A stretch of 64,000 nt of DNA from Saccharibacillus sacchari DSM 19268 (GTDB lineage Bacteria; Bacillota; Bacilli; Paenibacillales; Paenibacillaceae), in NCBI RefSeq assembly GCF_000585395.1, contig NZ_KK073875.1:4995328-5059327 (forward strand), written 5' to 3'. The first letter of the stretch is position 1, and every line of letters begins with the position of its first letter. The notes under the pieces are model-generated. The model did no database searches and was not told the DNA's origin. It was given only the letters and a program-made list of their open reading frames with translations. The translations under genes and the position numbers were made by a program. Of the stretch, positions 9,225 through 17,151 are shown piece by piece.

Positions 9225-9358
9225 GCGGAGGGTAAGGACTGTGAAGAAGCGATAGCGTTCGCCTTTGCCATTGGGAAAATACAATTAAAACTTCCAATCC
9301 TTTTTCCCGATGGCAACACGCGATCGTAACAGTCCTTACCCGCAGCTCCAAGCTCCGC
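9225..9358. repeat. nested palindrome between catalase and chemoreceptor genes
   Basis: GGGTAAGGACTGT (9230-9242) is the exact reverse complement of 9329-9341. Inside it, TTGCCATTGGGAAAA (9265-9279) pairs with 9302-9316 with a single T-G mismatch, and an alternative stem uses ATTGGGAA (9270-9277) with TTCCAAT (9292-9298). An outer GCGGAG/CTCCGC pair adds to it. The layout could be a MITE-like remnant with 13-bp terminal repeats or a long RNA hairpin at the 3' end of the chemoreceptor transcript. No T run follows, so it is not a simple terminator. Confidence 0.6.
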
Positions 9359-9365
9359 AGAAATT

Positions 9366-11720
9366 TTAAACGGTAAACTTCGAAATCGAATCTTTCAGCT
9401 CGTTCGACGCATTGCTCAGTTTCGCCGACAACTCGACAAGTCGCACGCCGACGTTCTGCTGCTCGCTGCTCAGCGACGCCACTTCTTGCGACGTTGCCGA
9501 AGATTCTTCGGCAACCGCGCTAACGCTTGTCATCGCTTCTGCCATCGTCTTCTGCGCGCTGCCCAACTCGCCGATCGAAGTCGTTACGCCGTCGAGCTTG
9601 CCCGAGAACAGTTCCATCTGCTCCTGCACGGAATCGAAAATTCCTGTCGTTTGCTTCACGGATTGGACTTGCTCCTGGAACATCGGATATACGGCCGAGA
9701 GCGTGCGTACCGTTTCGTCCATCTCGGACTGGATGTTATCCGTAATTTCGCCGACCATGTCAATCGATTCGCGCGAACGGCTTGCCAACTGGCGTATTTC
9801 TCCGGCAACGACCATGAAGCCTTGACCGGCTACCCCTGCGCGTGCTGCTTCGATGGTAGCGTTAAGCGAGAGGATATTCGTTTGCTTCGTAATATTTTGC
9901 ATCACGTCGAGTACCTTCATGACCGAAGCCGTGCTTTCTTTCAACGCATCGACTCTCGTAACCAGCGAGCGAACCATATTTTCCGTGCTTCCCGTCTGGC
10001 TGAGCAATTTATCGAGATGCTCCGTGCCTTGACGGCTCGCCGTTTGCACTTCGCGTGCGGAAACGTCCATTTCGCGGTTGGCCGAAACGACATTTTCCAT
10101 CCGTTCGCCGATCCGCTCCGTCAATTCGGTGCTCTTCTCTGCTTCTTGAGCCAGGCTGGATGCGCCGTTTGCGATTTCTTCTGTTGCAATCGCAATCTCG
10201 CGTGCCGAGCTTGCCGTCTGCTTCGAAGCCTGCTCCAGCTCGCCTGCCGTGTCGAGAACCTGCTGCGCCGTGTCCGTCGTTTGGCGAATCAGGTCGGTAA
10301 TGCGATCCATCATGCGGTTGAACGCGCTGGACAGCTCGCCGATTTCATCTTTGGAACGATAATCCGTGCGTACGCTCAGGTTACCTGTCGCGCCTTCTTG
10401 CATCAGACCTTTCAAATGCCCCAGCGGACGGCCGATCATGCGCACCATCCAGATCCCGATTACGACAGCGACAATGATTGCCACCAATACGAAGATCACG
10501 ATCAGGGTCAGGATTCCCGCCGCGCCTTCCATCAGCACTTCGACAGGAACGGTACCGATCAATTTCCAACCGGAGCTTTCCATCGTATTGTAAGCAGCCA
10601 ATACGGTAGTTCCGAACTGCTTGGCTTCAAATTTTCCGTTTGCGCCCAACTCGTCTTGCTCAAATACGTAAGTGGTCGGTTGTCCTCCCGAGCCCTTGAC
10701 GTCCGAAGCCACGTTCGTGCCGTCAGCAGCCAAAAGTTCGATATGGCTGCCTTCGCCGAAGTTTACGGATGCCAATTGATCTTCCAGCGTTTTCACGTCA
10801 AGCTGCAAGCCGATAATGAATTTGGCGCCGCTGCCGTTTGTAGTCGACATCAAACGTGCCAATGTATAGCTTCCGCGAGTTGCGTCTGTCGGCAGCCACA
10901 ATACGTTATTTTTTCCACCCGTCAGATCCGCATACCAGGTCGTCCCCCGGATTTCTTCGGGAGTCGGCAATTGATTGCCTGCCGTGAAGAATTCGGTCGA
11001 AGTCTCATCCGTAGGCAGGAAATAGATCGCTTGGAGACCCGTTGTGACATTGACCTGGTTGCTCAGCGATTCATTGATCTCGCGAATAGCCTGGAAACGG
11101 TCAAAGTCGGTTGCCGACCGCTGCAAATTATTGATCGCGTCCTGAATCTCCGGATTGAAGAAAATCTGCGTCGAAGAGTCCATATAACGCTGCAGGATGA
11201 TATCGAGTTTCTGCGACGTTTGAATAACCGTTTGCTCATTCGCGGAGGCTGCGTTCTCTTTGATCGTATCGCGTGCTTTGACGTAGGACATAATGCCGAG
11301 TGACGATACGAACACAACCATGCTCGCAAGGAAAATAAAGAATAATCGAATCCCGACCGACTTGCTCGGGTCGAGCGCGCGCCAGTTTTTAACGAAATCG
11401 AGCATCGTGGTTCCGAAATTTCGAGTGAAACGTTTCGATTTTGTTGGATTAAAAGCTTTGTTTTTGCCCAAAGACCTAAAAGCACTAAGGCTTTTCTTTT
11501 TTAAAGCGTTATCATTTTGTACAGTGCCGTCAGAATCATTTTCCAAATCCGACGGTGTCGATTTCGGTAGCGTTTTCTTTTTTTCGCGCGTTTTTTTCGG
11601 ACCTCTGTCTTTTTTCAGCAGCTTCAGCGAAGGCTTCCCTTTTCCTTCGATCTTGCCGCCCTCCGGCTCGAGTACTGGGTTTTCCCCGTTCTGCTCGCCC
11701 TGTTTTTTCATCATACCCAT
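9366..11720 (-). CDS. methyl-accepting chemotaxis protein with long cytoplasmic N-terminus
   Basis: A chemoreceptor that would signal to CheA/CheW in response to an extracellular ligand. The 784 residues run: a highly charged cytoplasmic leader (1-120, rich in Lys runs), TM1 (about 124-147), a Cache-type extracellular sensor (about 150-390), TM2 (about 395-420), HAMP (420-475), then a coiled-coil signalling domain. The hairpin tip reads [21 protein letters not shown], shortened here to its core [15 protein letters not shown]; this is the canonical MCP tip. A 120-residue basic leader before TM1 is unusual for an MCP. The GTG-GGG site suits either the ATG at 11720 or the ATG at 11714. No chemotaxis genes adjoin it. 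Confidence 0.93.
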   Translation of the reverse strand: MGMMKKQGEQNGENPVLEPEGGKIEGKGKPSLKLLKKDRGPKKTREKKKTLPKSTPSDLENDSDGTVQNDNALKKKSLSAFRSLGKNKAFNPTKSKRFTRNFGTTMLDFVKNWRALDPSKSVGIRLFFIFLASMVVFVSSLGIMSYVKARDTIKENAASANEQTVIQTSQKLDIILQRYMDSSTQIFFNPEIQDAINNLQRSATDFDRFQAIREINESLSNQVNVTTGLQAIYFLPTDETSTEFFTAGNQLPTPEEIRGTTWYADLTGGKNNVLWLPTDATRGSYTLARLMSTTNGSGAKFIIGLQLDVKTLEDQLASVNFGEGSHIELLAADGTNVASDVKGSGGQPTTYVFEQDELGANGKFEAKQFGTTVLAAYNTMESSGWKLIGTVPVEVLMEGAAGILTLIVIFVLVAIIVAVVIGIWMVRMIGRPLGHLKGLMQEGATGNLSVRTDYRSKDEIGELSSAFNRMMDRITDLIRQTTDTAQQVLDTAGELEQASKQTASSAREIAIATEEIANGASSLAQEAEKSTELTERIGERMENVVSANREMDVSAREVQTASRQGTEHLDKLLSQTGSTENMVRSLVTRVDALKESTASVMKVLDVMQNITKQTNILSLNATIEAARAGVAGQGFMVVAGEIRQLASRSRESIDMVGEITDNIQSEMDETVRTLSAVYPMFQEQVQSVKQTTGIFDSVQEQMELFSGKLDGVTTSIGELGSAQKTMAEAMTSVSAVAEESSATSQEVASLSSEQQNVGVRLVELSAKLSNASNELKDSISKFTV

Positions 11721-11784
11721 GTCCCCACCCGCCAGTCATTAGAATCAGCGTTGTAACACCGGAAAATGAGAAAGCGCTCTCGCA

Positions 11785-11812
11785 CTTATCTATGTAACTA
11801 GTATCTTGTCGA
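11785..11812 (-). promoter_or_regulatory. possible SigA-type promoter of chemoreceptor gene
   Basis: On the minus strand TCGACA (11812-11807), 16 nt, GATAAG (11790-11785) gives 5/6 and 4/6 matches to the vegetative consensus. The -35 box sits inside one arm of the 14-bp inverted repeat described next. Confidence 0.35.
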
Positions 11813-11907
11813 CTCTTAGTTAGAGCATTGCGTTTGTATGAAAAGCATACGTTTTAGGCGCGTTTCATACAGGCGCAAGCTTACTTTCACGTTGACAAGA
11901 TACTAGT
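11797..11907. repeat. nested inverted repeat upstream of chemoreceptor gene
   Basis: ACTAGTATCTTGTC (11797-11810) is exactly reverse-complementary to GACAAGATACTAGT (11894-11907). Nested inside are GTATGAAA/TTTCATAC and GCATTGCG/CGCAAGC pairs. The element is about 111 bp. It may be a MITE-like sequence or a large operator/attenuator controlling the chemoreceptor. Confidence 0.6.
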
Positions 11908-11966
11908 CCTTTGTCCCACTTCGAATGTCTCGTTTAGTAAGCTAACATTGATCTGGGACAAAGGAC
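11906..11966. repeat. second palindrome abutting the first
   Basis: GTCCTTTGTCCCA (11906-11918) and TGGGACAAAGGAC (11954-11966) form a perfect 13-bp stem with a 35-nt loop that contains a further AATGT/ACATT pair. It directly joins the preceding repeat, overlapping by two bases. Confidence 0.6.
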
Positions 11967-12077
11967 CGCTTTCATTTAAAAAAAGTCCGGGATTACAAAA
12001 TGCTGGATATCTCTATTATCGGCATAAGCAAGCAAAAAGCAAAGGGAAATACGCACTTTTTCAAAAAAATTTAGCTT

Positions 12078-12122
12078 AAAATCAAAACCCTTCAGATCCG
12101 CTAAAGATTTGAAGGGTTTTGA
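12078..12122 (-). terminator. terminator after trhP2
   Basis: On the minus strand CAAAACCCTTCAAATC pairs with GATCTGAAGGGTTTTG around a short loop and is followed by ATTTTAAG. It ends the trhP1-trhP2 transcript. Confidence 0.8.
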
Positions 12123-12165
12123 AAGGAGTTCTAAAGAACCATGACCGAAGTCATTCAATGATATT

Positions 12166-13488
12166 CTATTTTTTCACATTTTTCTTGCGCATCATGTCGA
12201 AATAACGCAGTGGCTGGTCTACTTTCAACTTCACCCGCTGCATAGGGTGACGAGCGGCGTCCAGTTCGTTGCCTTCTTCATCCCAGATCGTTCCGACGAC
12301 TTGCTTGAAGAATGTACCGTCCGGACCGAAAAATTCGATTTCCGTGCCAGGTTTGAAATGGTTGCGCTGCTGAATCGTCGCGATTTCGGTCTCTGCATCG
12401 TAGTCGAGCACCAGTCCCGCGAAGTCGTACGGCACAGCCTTCTCTTCCGGTTCATAGATATGATCTTCGTGATCCGGCGTATCGTAGAAGAAGCCTGTAT
12501 TGAGCGGACGATTCGCCGCTTTGTTCAGCTCTTCCATCCATTCCGGCTTCAGTACATAATTTTCCGGGTCGGCCATATAGGCATCAATCGCTTGACGATA
12601 TACATTGACGACCGTCGCCACATAGTGGATCGACTTCATGCGTCCTTCAACCTTGAAGCTGTCGATGCCGACTTCAATCAGATCGGGAATGGAACCGAGC
12701 ATGCACAAGTCTTTCGAACCCATGGTGAACGCGTTATCTTCCGCCAGGAACAACGGATTACTTTCCGTTTCCATCTGCTGTTCTTCGGATACCCAATCGC
12801 CTTCCGGAGAAGAATTTTCGAACAGGTCGTATTTCCAACGGCAGGATTGGCAGCAGCCTCCCCGGTTCGAGTCGCGGTCCGTAAAATGGTTCGACAGCAC
12901 GCAGCGGCCCGAATACGACGAGCACATCGCGCCGTGCACGAACGATTCGATCTCGATATCGACGTTCTTTTTGATCTCGGCGATCTCTTCCAGACTGGTC
13001 TCTCGTCCCAACACGACGCGCGGCAGTCCTTCTTCTTTCCAAAATTGCACAGCCTGCCAGTTCAGCGTCGACTGTTGGGTGCTCAAATGAACTTCGATCA
13101 GCGGAGCCGCCGTTTTGGCCGTCTCCACGATGATCGGATCGGCCGTGATGATCGCCGCGATCCCTGCATCCTGAAGATTGCGAAGATACTCGGCAATCCC
13201 GTCCAAATCCTCTTCATGCGTATAAATATTGGTCGCGACGAATACTTTGGCACCGTATTTGTTCGCGAACTCCACGCCTTCTTTCATTTCCTCGAAGCTG
13301 AAGTTATCCGCGTTCGATCGCAAGCCGTAGGCTTGTCCCCCGATATAAACGGCGTCTGCCCCATAGTGCACGGCAAATTTCAGCTTTTCCAGATTGCCGG
13401 CCGGCGCCAGCAGCTCGGGCTTGTCCAGACGATAACGTTTCCCTTTATGCTGCGGCTTCGATTGAACCGGCGTTTGTGTCATTTCCAC
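12166..13488 (-). CDS. trhP2: peptidase U32 family prephenate-dependent tRNA hydroxylase subunit (YrrO/TrhP2)
   Basis: Member of the U32 'peptidase' family; in B. subtilis YrrN and YrrO together introduce 5-hydroxyuridine at the wobble position of certain tRNAs, using a prephenate-derived step. The 440-residue protein starts its domain with KPELLAPAGNLEKLKFAVHY and carries the cysteine set expected for an iron-sulfur cluster (MCSSYSGRCVLS, then GGCCQSCRWKYD). The GTG at 13488 has AAGGGGA 8 nt upstream; an ATG at 13482 is the alternative. It follows trhP1 by 21 nt, so the two are co-transcribed. Confidence 0.88.
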   Translation of the reverse strand: MEMTQTPVQSKPQHKGKRYRLDKPELLAPAGNLEKLKFAVHYGADAVYIGGQAYGLRSNADNFSFEEMKEGVEFANKYGAKVFVATNIYTHEEDLDGIAEYLRNLQDAGIAAIITADPIIVETAKTAAPLIEVHLSTQQSTLNWQAVQFWKEEGLPRVVLGRETSLEEIAEIKKNVDIEIESFVHGAMCSSYSGRCVLSNHFTDRDSNRGGCCQSCRWKYDLFENSSPEGDWVSEEQQMETESNPLFLAEDNAFTMGSKDLCMLGSIPDLIEVGIDSFKVEGRMKSIHYVATVVNVYRQAIDAYMADPENYVLKPEWMEELNKAANRPLNTGFFYDTPDHEDHIYEPEEKAVPYDFAGLVLDYDAETEIATIQQRNHFKPGTEIEFFGPDGTFFKQVVGTIWDEEGNELDAARHPMQRVKLKVDQPLRYFDMMRKKNVKK

Positions 13489-13509
13489 GTTGCAATCCCC
13501 TTCCCTTTC

Positions 13510-14442
13510 TCAATAAACCTGTTCTTTGTAGAAAAATCCGAATGACAGCTCGCGACGAGGGTCTTGCAAATCACGAATCTCGTCCAACCAAGCTTCGTCG
13601 AACGCGTAACCTTCCGGGTCGGACACGAAAGAGTCGATGGCTTTGCGATACGCACGCGCGGCTGCCGCATTATAAGCTGTATTTTTTAGAATGCCTTCGA
13701 TCTTGAAACTTTGTACGCCGGCCTCCATCAACAGATGCAGGTCCTCCAGAATACAGATATCGCCGGAACTCATAATATGCGTACCGTTGGAATCCTCGTA
13801 AATCGGGAATAATTCATCGCGACGCTCGGCTTCGATCAGGTACAACCCGCGATTCAGTCCGACGTTATCATCTTCCACAGGTCGTCCTTGATTCGCCATA
13901 TAGCTATGCACCAAGCTGCGTTTGGAGTGGTAGATGTTCGTCATGCCATGCACCTGTACCTGAGCTTCCACTTCCAGATTCGGCATCATGCCCGTCACTT
14001 CGTCCATATTCAACTCACGCGCCAGAACGACTCTTGTCGCGCCGCGACGTCCCCAATAGTTGGATGTGCCGTGGTTCGTTGACGTCATCTCCGCGTTCCA
14101 GTGCAGCGGCATGTCCGGCAACAATTTGCGTACCTGCATCAATACGGAAGGATCGCCGAACTCGATGCCGTCGACGCCGATCTCGCCCATTTTCTCCAAA
14201 TAACCCGGTAAAGCAGGCAGCGTATCGTTATCCATGAGGTTATTGGCGCAAACATAGATCTTAATTCCTTTCGGATGCGCAAAAGCAACCGCTTCTGCGA
14301 TCGCCTCCGGCGTAAATTCACCGGGCAGACGCATTCCGAACTTCTCTTCCCCCAATAAAAAAGCATCGCAACCGGCTTCCGCCAGTGCTTTCAATTCATC
14401 CAGTGTGCCGCAAGTTGCCAACAATTCGGGTCTGTATCCCAA
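13510..14442 (-). CDS. trhP1: peptidase U32 family tRNA hydroxylase subunit (YrrN/TrhP1)
   Basis: Partner of the preceding gene product in wobble-uridine hydroxylation, homologous to B. subtilis YrrN (about 310 residues, the same length). The N-terminal RPELLATCGTLDELKAL and the GEEKFGMRL motif identify the U32 family. It lacks the cysteine cluster seen in TrhP2. The TTG at 14442 is 8 nt from the GGGGG site (14451-14455); a GTG at 14451 is too close to that site but would only add three residues. In B. subtilis a methyltransferase gene (trmR/yrrM) lies just upstream; here only 47 nt separate this start from mltG. Confidence 0.86.
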   Translation of the reverse strand: MGYRPELLATCGTLDELKALAEAGCDAFLLGEEKFGMRLPGEFTPEAIAEAVAFAHPKGIKIYVCANNLMDNDTLPALPGYLEKMGEIGVDGIEFGDPSVLMQVRKLLPDMPLHWNAEMTSTNHGTSNYWGRRGATRVVLARELNMDEVTGMMPNLEVEAQVQVHGMTNIYHSKRSLVHSYMANQGRPVEDDNVGLNRGLYLIEAERRDELFPIYEDSNGTHIMSSGDICILEDLHLLMEAGVQSFKIEGILKNTAYNAAAARAYRKAIDSFVSDPEGYAFDEAWLDEIRDLQDPRRELSFGFFYKEQVY

Positions 14443-14489
14443 AACGGCCACCCCCTTCTTTATATCCTTATCGACGCAAGCCGGGACAG

Positions 14490-15578
14490 TCAGTTGCCTC
14501 CGGCATTGCTTTCTTCGATATTTTTTTCATGTTCGGCAAACGTCTTCGCAAATAAATGCTCGCCCGAGCCGTCTTTTTTCGTTACGTAAAAGAAATAATC
14601 CGACGCTTCGGGCTGAAGTGCCGCTTCGATCGACTTCAAACTCGGCGAAGCGATCGGCCCCGGAGGAAGTCCTTCGTTTTTATACGTGTTATACGGACTA
14701 TCGATCTCCAAATCGGAGTACAAGAGCCGCTCCTTCTGCTCACCCAATGCATACTGGACAGTGGCATCGATCTGAAGCTTCATCGGGTCGTTCAAGCGAT
14801 TATAGATGACTCCCGCGATCAGCGGTCGTTCCGAATCGACAACGGCTTCGCGTTCAATCAATGAAGCCGCGGTCAATAGCTCATGCACGGTCAGGCCGCG
14901 TTCCTTGAGCAGATTGTCGAAGTCCGGAATCGATTGCAGCTTCTTGCCGGTCTCCTGCACCAATCGACGAACGACGTCTTCTTCGGTTGCATCCGTACTA
15001 AATTCATACGTATCCGGGAACAAATAGCCTTCCAGCGCATACTGAAGTCCTTCGTTATCCGGAACGCCCGCAGGCAGATCATCCGCGAATTTCTCCGGTT
15101 CGCGAGTCAGCTGGCGAATCGTTTTCGCATCCCAGCCTCCGGTTTCGCTGAGCCGCTCCGCAATTTGCTTGATCGTAAAGCCTTCCGGAATCGTGACTTT
15201 TACCGACCCCTGCTGATCGCCGGATGCCGACGCCGCGCCCGCTTTTTCATTCAAAACCGCCGTAATGGCCGCATAATCGGAACCTGGAAACAATTCGTGC
15301 GTCCCCGCTTTGAAGGAACTGCCTTCATTTTCGATTCTCAAATAAATTTTGTACAGAAGAGCGCTTCGAATCAGCCCTTCTTCCTGTAATCGGTCGGCAA
15401 TACCGGCTGTACCGGTTCCTTCCGCGATCTCAAAAGCGACCGCTTGATCCGAAACCGGAACGGGACGCATCGAAGCATAGACAAAGGCCCCGATCGACGC
15501 GACGAGCAGCAATATAATCAGGAAAAAAGCCAACGGTGCTTTGGATCTCTTTTTCGTTTTCGTCACTACGGCGCACAT
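14490..15578 (-). CDS. mltG: endolytic murein transglycosylase MltG
   Basis: Cleaves nascent glycan strands at the outer face of the membrane and so sets chain length at the end of elongation. 362 residues: short basic N-terminus, one membrane helix (about 14-36), a LysM-like region (about 45-130), then the YceG catalytic domain. The catalytic glutamate is E242 in AASLIEREAV, and the domain shows the family sequences ALEGYLFPDTYEF and YNTYKNEGLPPGPIASPS. The ATG at 15578 gives the usual family length; a GTG at 15566 has better spacing to the AAAAGG site and is possible. Confidence 0.93.
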   Translation of the reverse strand: MCAVVTKTKKRSKAPLAFFLIILLLVASIGAFVYASMRPVPVSDQAVAFEIAEGTGTAGIADRLQEEGLIRSALLYKIYLRIENEGSSFKAGTHELFPGSDYAAITAVLNEKAGAASASGDQQGSVKVTIPEGFTIKQIAERLSETGGWDAKTIRQLTREPEKFADDLPAGVPDNEGLQYALEGYLFPDTYEFSTDATEEDVVRRLVQETGKKLQSIPDFDNLLKERGLTVHELLTAASLIEREAVVDSERPLIAGVIYNRLNDPMKLQIDATVQYALGEQKERLLYSDLEIDSPYNTYKNEGLPPGPIASPSLKSIEAALQPEASDYFFYVTKKDGSGEHLFAKTFAEHEKNIEESNAGGN

Positions 15579-15608
15579 CCTTTTCAGGCTTCCGGTATGG
15601 AAAATCGA

Positions 15609-15682
15609 GTAAAAAGGGCGGACTGCTCCGCCCTTCAACGTTTTTTTGCGCATGGCAAAACGGACCAGGCTCACCGGGTCCG
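15609..15682 (-). terminator. two tandem terminator hairpins between the DUF1292 gene and mltG
   Basis: Minus-strand hairpins CGGACC/GGTCCG (15661-15682) followed by GTTTTG, and AAGGGCGGA/TCCGCCCTT (15614-15635) followed by TTTAC. They should limit read-through from the ireB operon into mltG. Confidence 0.65.
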
Positions 15683-15700
15683 CTTGCTTTACCGATTCCC

Positions 15701-16009
15701 TTAGATTTCTTCCGGGAAAGTGAGTTCGTCGAACAGCTCGGCTACATTTTCCCACTCGTCATCGTCGTCGATCGTCGTCAATTGAACTTCGCCTTCCGGT
15801 GAAGTTTCGATCTTGAGAATCTGCACATCGTCATCGGCTCCGGCGTTCTCGTTTTGCAAAACTGCATACGCGCCGCCGCCCACTTCGAACTCTTTCAAGA
15901 TTCGGTACGTCACCGATTCGGCATTCTCGTCGATCAGCTCGACATCCAATCCGTATACCTTCTCCAACTTGTTCGTGTATACGACCTGACTTGCGGAAAA
16001 TTCAGTCAT
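15701..16009 (-). CDS. DUF1292 domain protein (YrzB-like), second copy
   Basis: A 102-residue, strongly acidic protein of the DUF1292 family, whose function is unknown. It has the family's beta-rich pattern and an Asp/Glu-rich end (TTIDDDDEWENVAELFDEL). It starts 5 nt after the stop of a paralogue (16015-16314), and the GGGGAGG ribosome site lies inside the end of that gene, so translation is probably coupled. The two proteins differ widely in sequence outside the acidic C-terminal part, which points to an old duplication. Confidence 0.85.
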   Translation of the reverse strand: MTEFSASQVVYTNKLEKVYGLDVELIDENAESVTYRILKEFEVGGGAYAVLQNENAGADDDVQILKIETSPEGEVQLTTIDDDDEWENVAELFDELTFPEEI

Positions 16010-16014
16010 AGCTT

Positions 16015-16314
16015 TTATTCCTCCCCGTCCAATTCGGCAACAAGTGTGTTGAAAGTCTCTTCGACGATCTGCCATTCGGCTTCGTCTTCAATTACATAGA
16101 GCTTCAAATCATCGTCGTCTTCCTCATAGCGGAATGCATAGACTTCGTCTGCTTCTTCATCATCCGAATCCAGCGGAACAACCATCATATACTTGCTGTC
16201 GGAGCCGTCCACTTCGAATTTCATGATAACTTCAAAGCCTTCTTCCTGACCTTCTTCATCAGGGATATAAATAATTTCCGGCTCTTCGCCTACGAGATTG
16301 GAATCGTTTGCCAT
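16015..16314 (-). CDS. DUF1292 domain protein (YrzB-like), first copy
   Basis: A 99-residue acidic protein; function unknown. It has DUF1292-type sequence (EIIYIPDEEG at the start, YAFRYEEDDDDLKLYVIED in the middle, EWQIVEETFNTL at the end). Its place directly after ruvX matches the B. subtilis order in which yrzB follows yrrK, so this copy is the likely orthologue of YrzB. The ATG at 16314 follows AAAGGGTG. Confidence 0.88.
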   Translation of the reverse strand: MANDSNLVGEEPEIIYIPDEEGQEEGFEVIMKFEVDGSDSKYMMVVPLDSDDEEADEVYAFRYEEDDDDLKLYVIEDEAEWQIVEETFNTLVAELDGEE

Positions 16315-16327
16315 GCCCGTCACCCTT

Positions 16328-16744
16328 TCACCGTTTTGATTTGGAATCGAGATAATTTTGCAAGATCAGACCCGCCGCGATCTTGTCGACGACCTGTTTG
16401 CGCTTCTTGCGACTGACATCAGCTTCGAGCAGCGTTCGCTCGGCGGATACTGTTGTCAGACGTTCATCCCAGAGGTGAACAGGCAGACCCAGCAATTCCC
16501 GCAGCGATTCGGCGAACTCGATGCACAGCTCGCCGCGCGGACCGATCGTGCCGTTCATGTTTTTCGGAAGACCGACAACGACCTCTTCGGCTTCATTCAT
16601 CTTCGCAAGCTCGACGATCCGCTGCAAATGCGAATCGTCTTCGCGGCGCTGGATGACTTCGATGCCTTGCGCAGTCCAGCCGAAAGCGTCGCTCACCGCG
16701 ACGCCGATTCGGCGATCCCCATAATCGAGACCCAGCAATTTCAT
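16328..16744 (-). CDS. ruvX: Holliday junction resolvase-like / pre-16S rRNA nuclease
   Basis: YqgF/YrrK family, an RNase H-fold nuclease needed for final maturation of the 16S rRNA 5' end and once proposed as a Holliday junction resolvase. 138 residues, normal for the family. The acidic active-site motifs are LGLDYGDRRIGVAVSD at the N-terminus, VVGLPKNMNGT in the middle and LWDERLTT near residue 100. ATG with AGGAG upstream. It sits in the conserved ireB-ruvX-yrzB cluster, separated from ireB by 12 nt. Confidence 0.93.
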   Translation of the reverse strand: MKLLGLDYGDRRIGVAVSDAFGWTAQGIEVIQRREDDSHLQRIVELAKMNEAEEVVVGLPKNMNGTIGPRGELCIEFAESLRELLGLPVHLWDERLTTVSAERTLLEADVSRKKRKQVVDKIAAGLILQNYLDSKSKR

Positions 16745-16756
16745 GATACCTATCTC

Positions 16757-17014
16757 CTATCGAAGCTTGGACAAATAAGAACGGACCAGCTCTTCGATCA
16801 GCTCGTCGCGCTCCTTCTTGCGGATCAGGCTTCGCGCGTTGTTATGTCTCGGGATGTAAGCCGGATCTCCGGACAATAAGTAGCCTACAATCTGATTGAT
16901 TGGATTGTACTCTTTCTCCACAAGCGCGTCGTACACGGTAAGCAAGATTTCCTCTGCGGAAGTTTCTTCATCGCCTTGTACGTTGAACTTTACAGTTTTG
17001 TCCATGGAATCCAT
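16757..17014 (-). CDS. ireB: IreB family regulatory phosphoprotein
   Basis: 85 residues of the DUF965/IreB family (YrzL in B. subtilis). In Enterococcus, IreB is phosphorylated by the PASTA kinase IreK and lowers cephalosporin resistance; the role outside enterococci is less clear. The sequence is helical and highly conserved in the family ([34 protein letters not shown]). The ATG at 17014 follows GAGGTG. It is the first gene of the ireB-ruvX-DUF1292 unit, with its own promoter behind alaS. Confidence 0.9.
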   Translation of the reverse strand: MDSMDKTVKFNVQGDEETSAEEILLTVYDALVEKEYNPINQIVGYLLSGDPAYIPRHNNARSLIRKKERDELIEELVRSYLSKLR

Positions 17015-17042
17015 AAGGATTACACCTCGCTTCGCAAAGCGT

Positions 17043-17062
17043 CCGCGTGCACGCGGCGCGCC
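17043..17062. repeat. GC-rich palindrome pair in the ireB leader
   Basis: CCGCGTGCACGCGG (17043-17056) is a perfect 14-bp palindrome that overlaps the 8-bp palindrome GGCGCGCC (17055-17062). It lies between the predicted promoter and the ireB start and would form a strong short hairpin in the leader RNA. Confidence 0.5.
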
Positions 17063-17087
17063 TTGACGCCTTAATTGTTGAATCTTA

Positions 17088-17116
17088 TTTATCATATCAC
17101 ACTTTTCCCGGATCAA
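17088..17116 (-). promoter_or_regulatory. promoter of the ireB-ruvX operon
   Basis: Minus-strand TTGATC (17116-17111), 17 nt, GATAAA (17093-17088). A reasonable vegetative promoter placed between alaS and ireB. Confidence 0.5.
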
Positions 17117-17151
17117 GAAACGGGGAATCGGGTGAAGATGAAGGCCAAGAA

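Noticed and set aside
9052..9255. 67-codon ORF after the catalase gene
   Set aside because: Runs through the catalase terminator and into the palindrome; Lys/Arg-rich low-quality translation.
9225..9358. Palindrome as a plain terminator of the chemoreceptor gene
   Set aside because: The stem lacks a T run on the minus strand and is far longer than a usual terminator.
9486..11303. 605-codon + strand ORF opposite the chemoreceptor gene
   Set aside because: Shadow ORF; Cys/Arg/His-rich with no family similarity.
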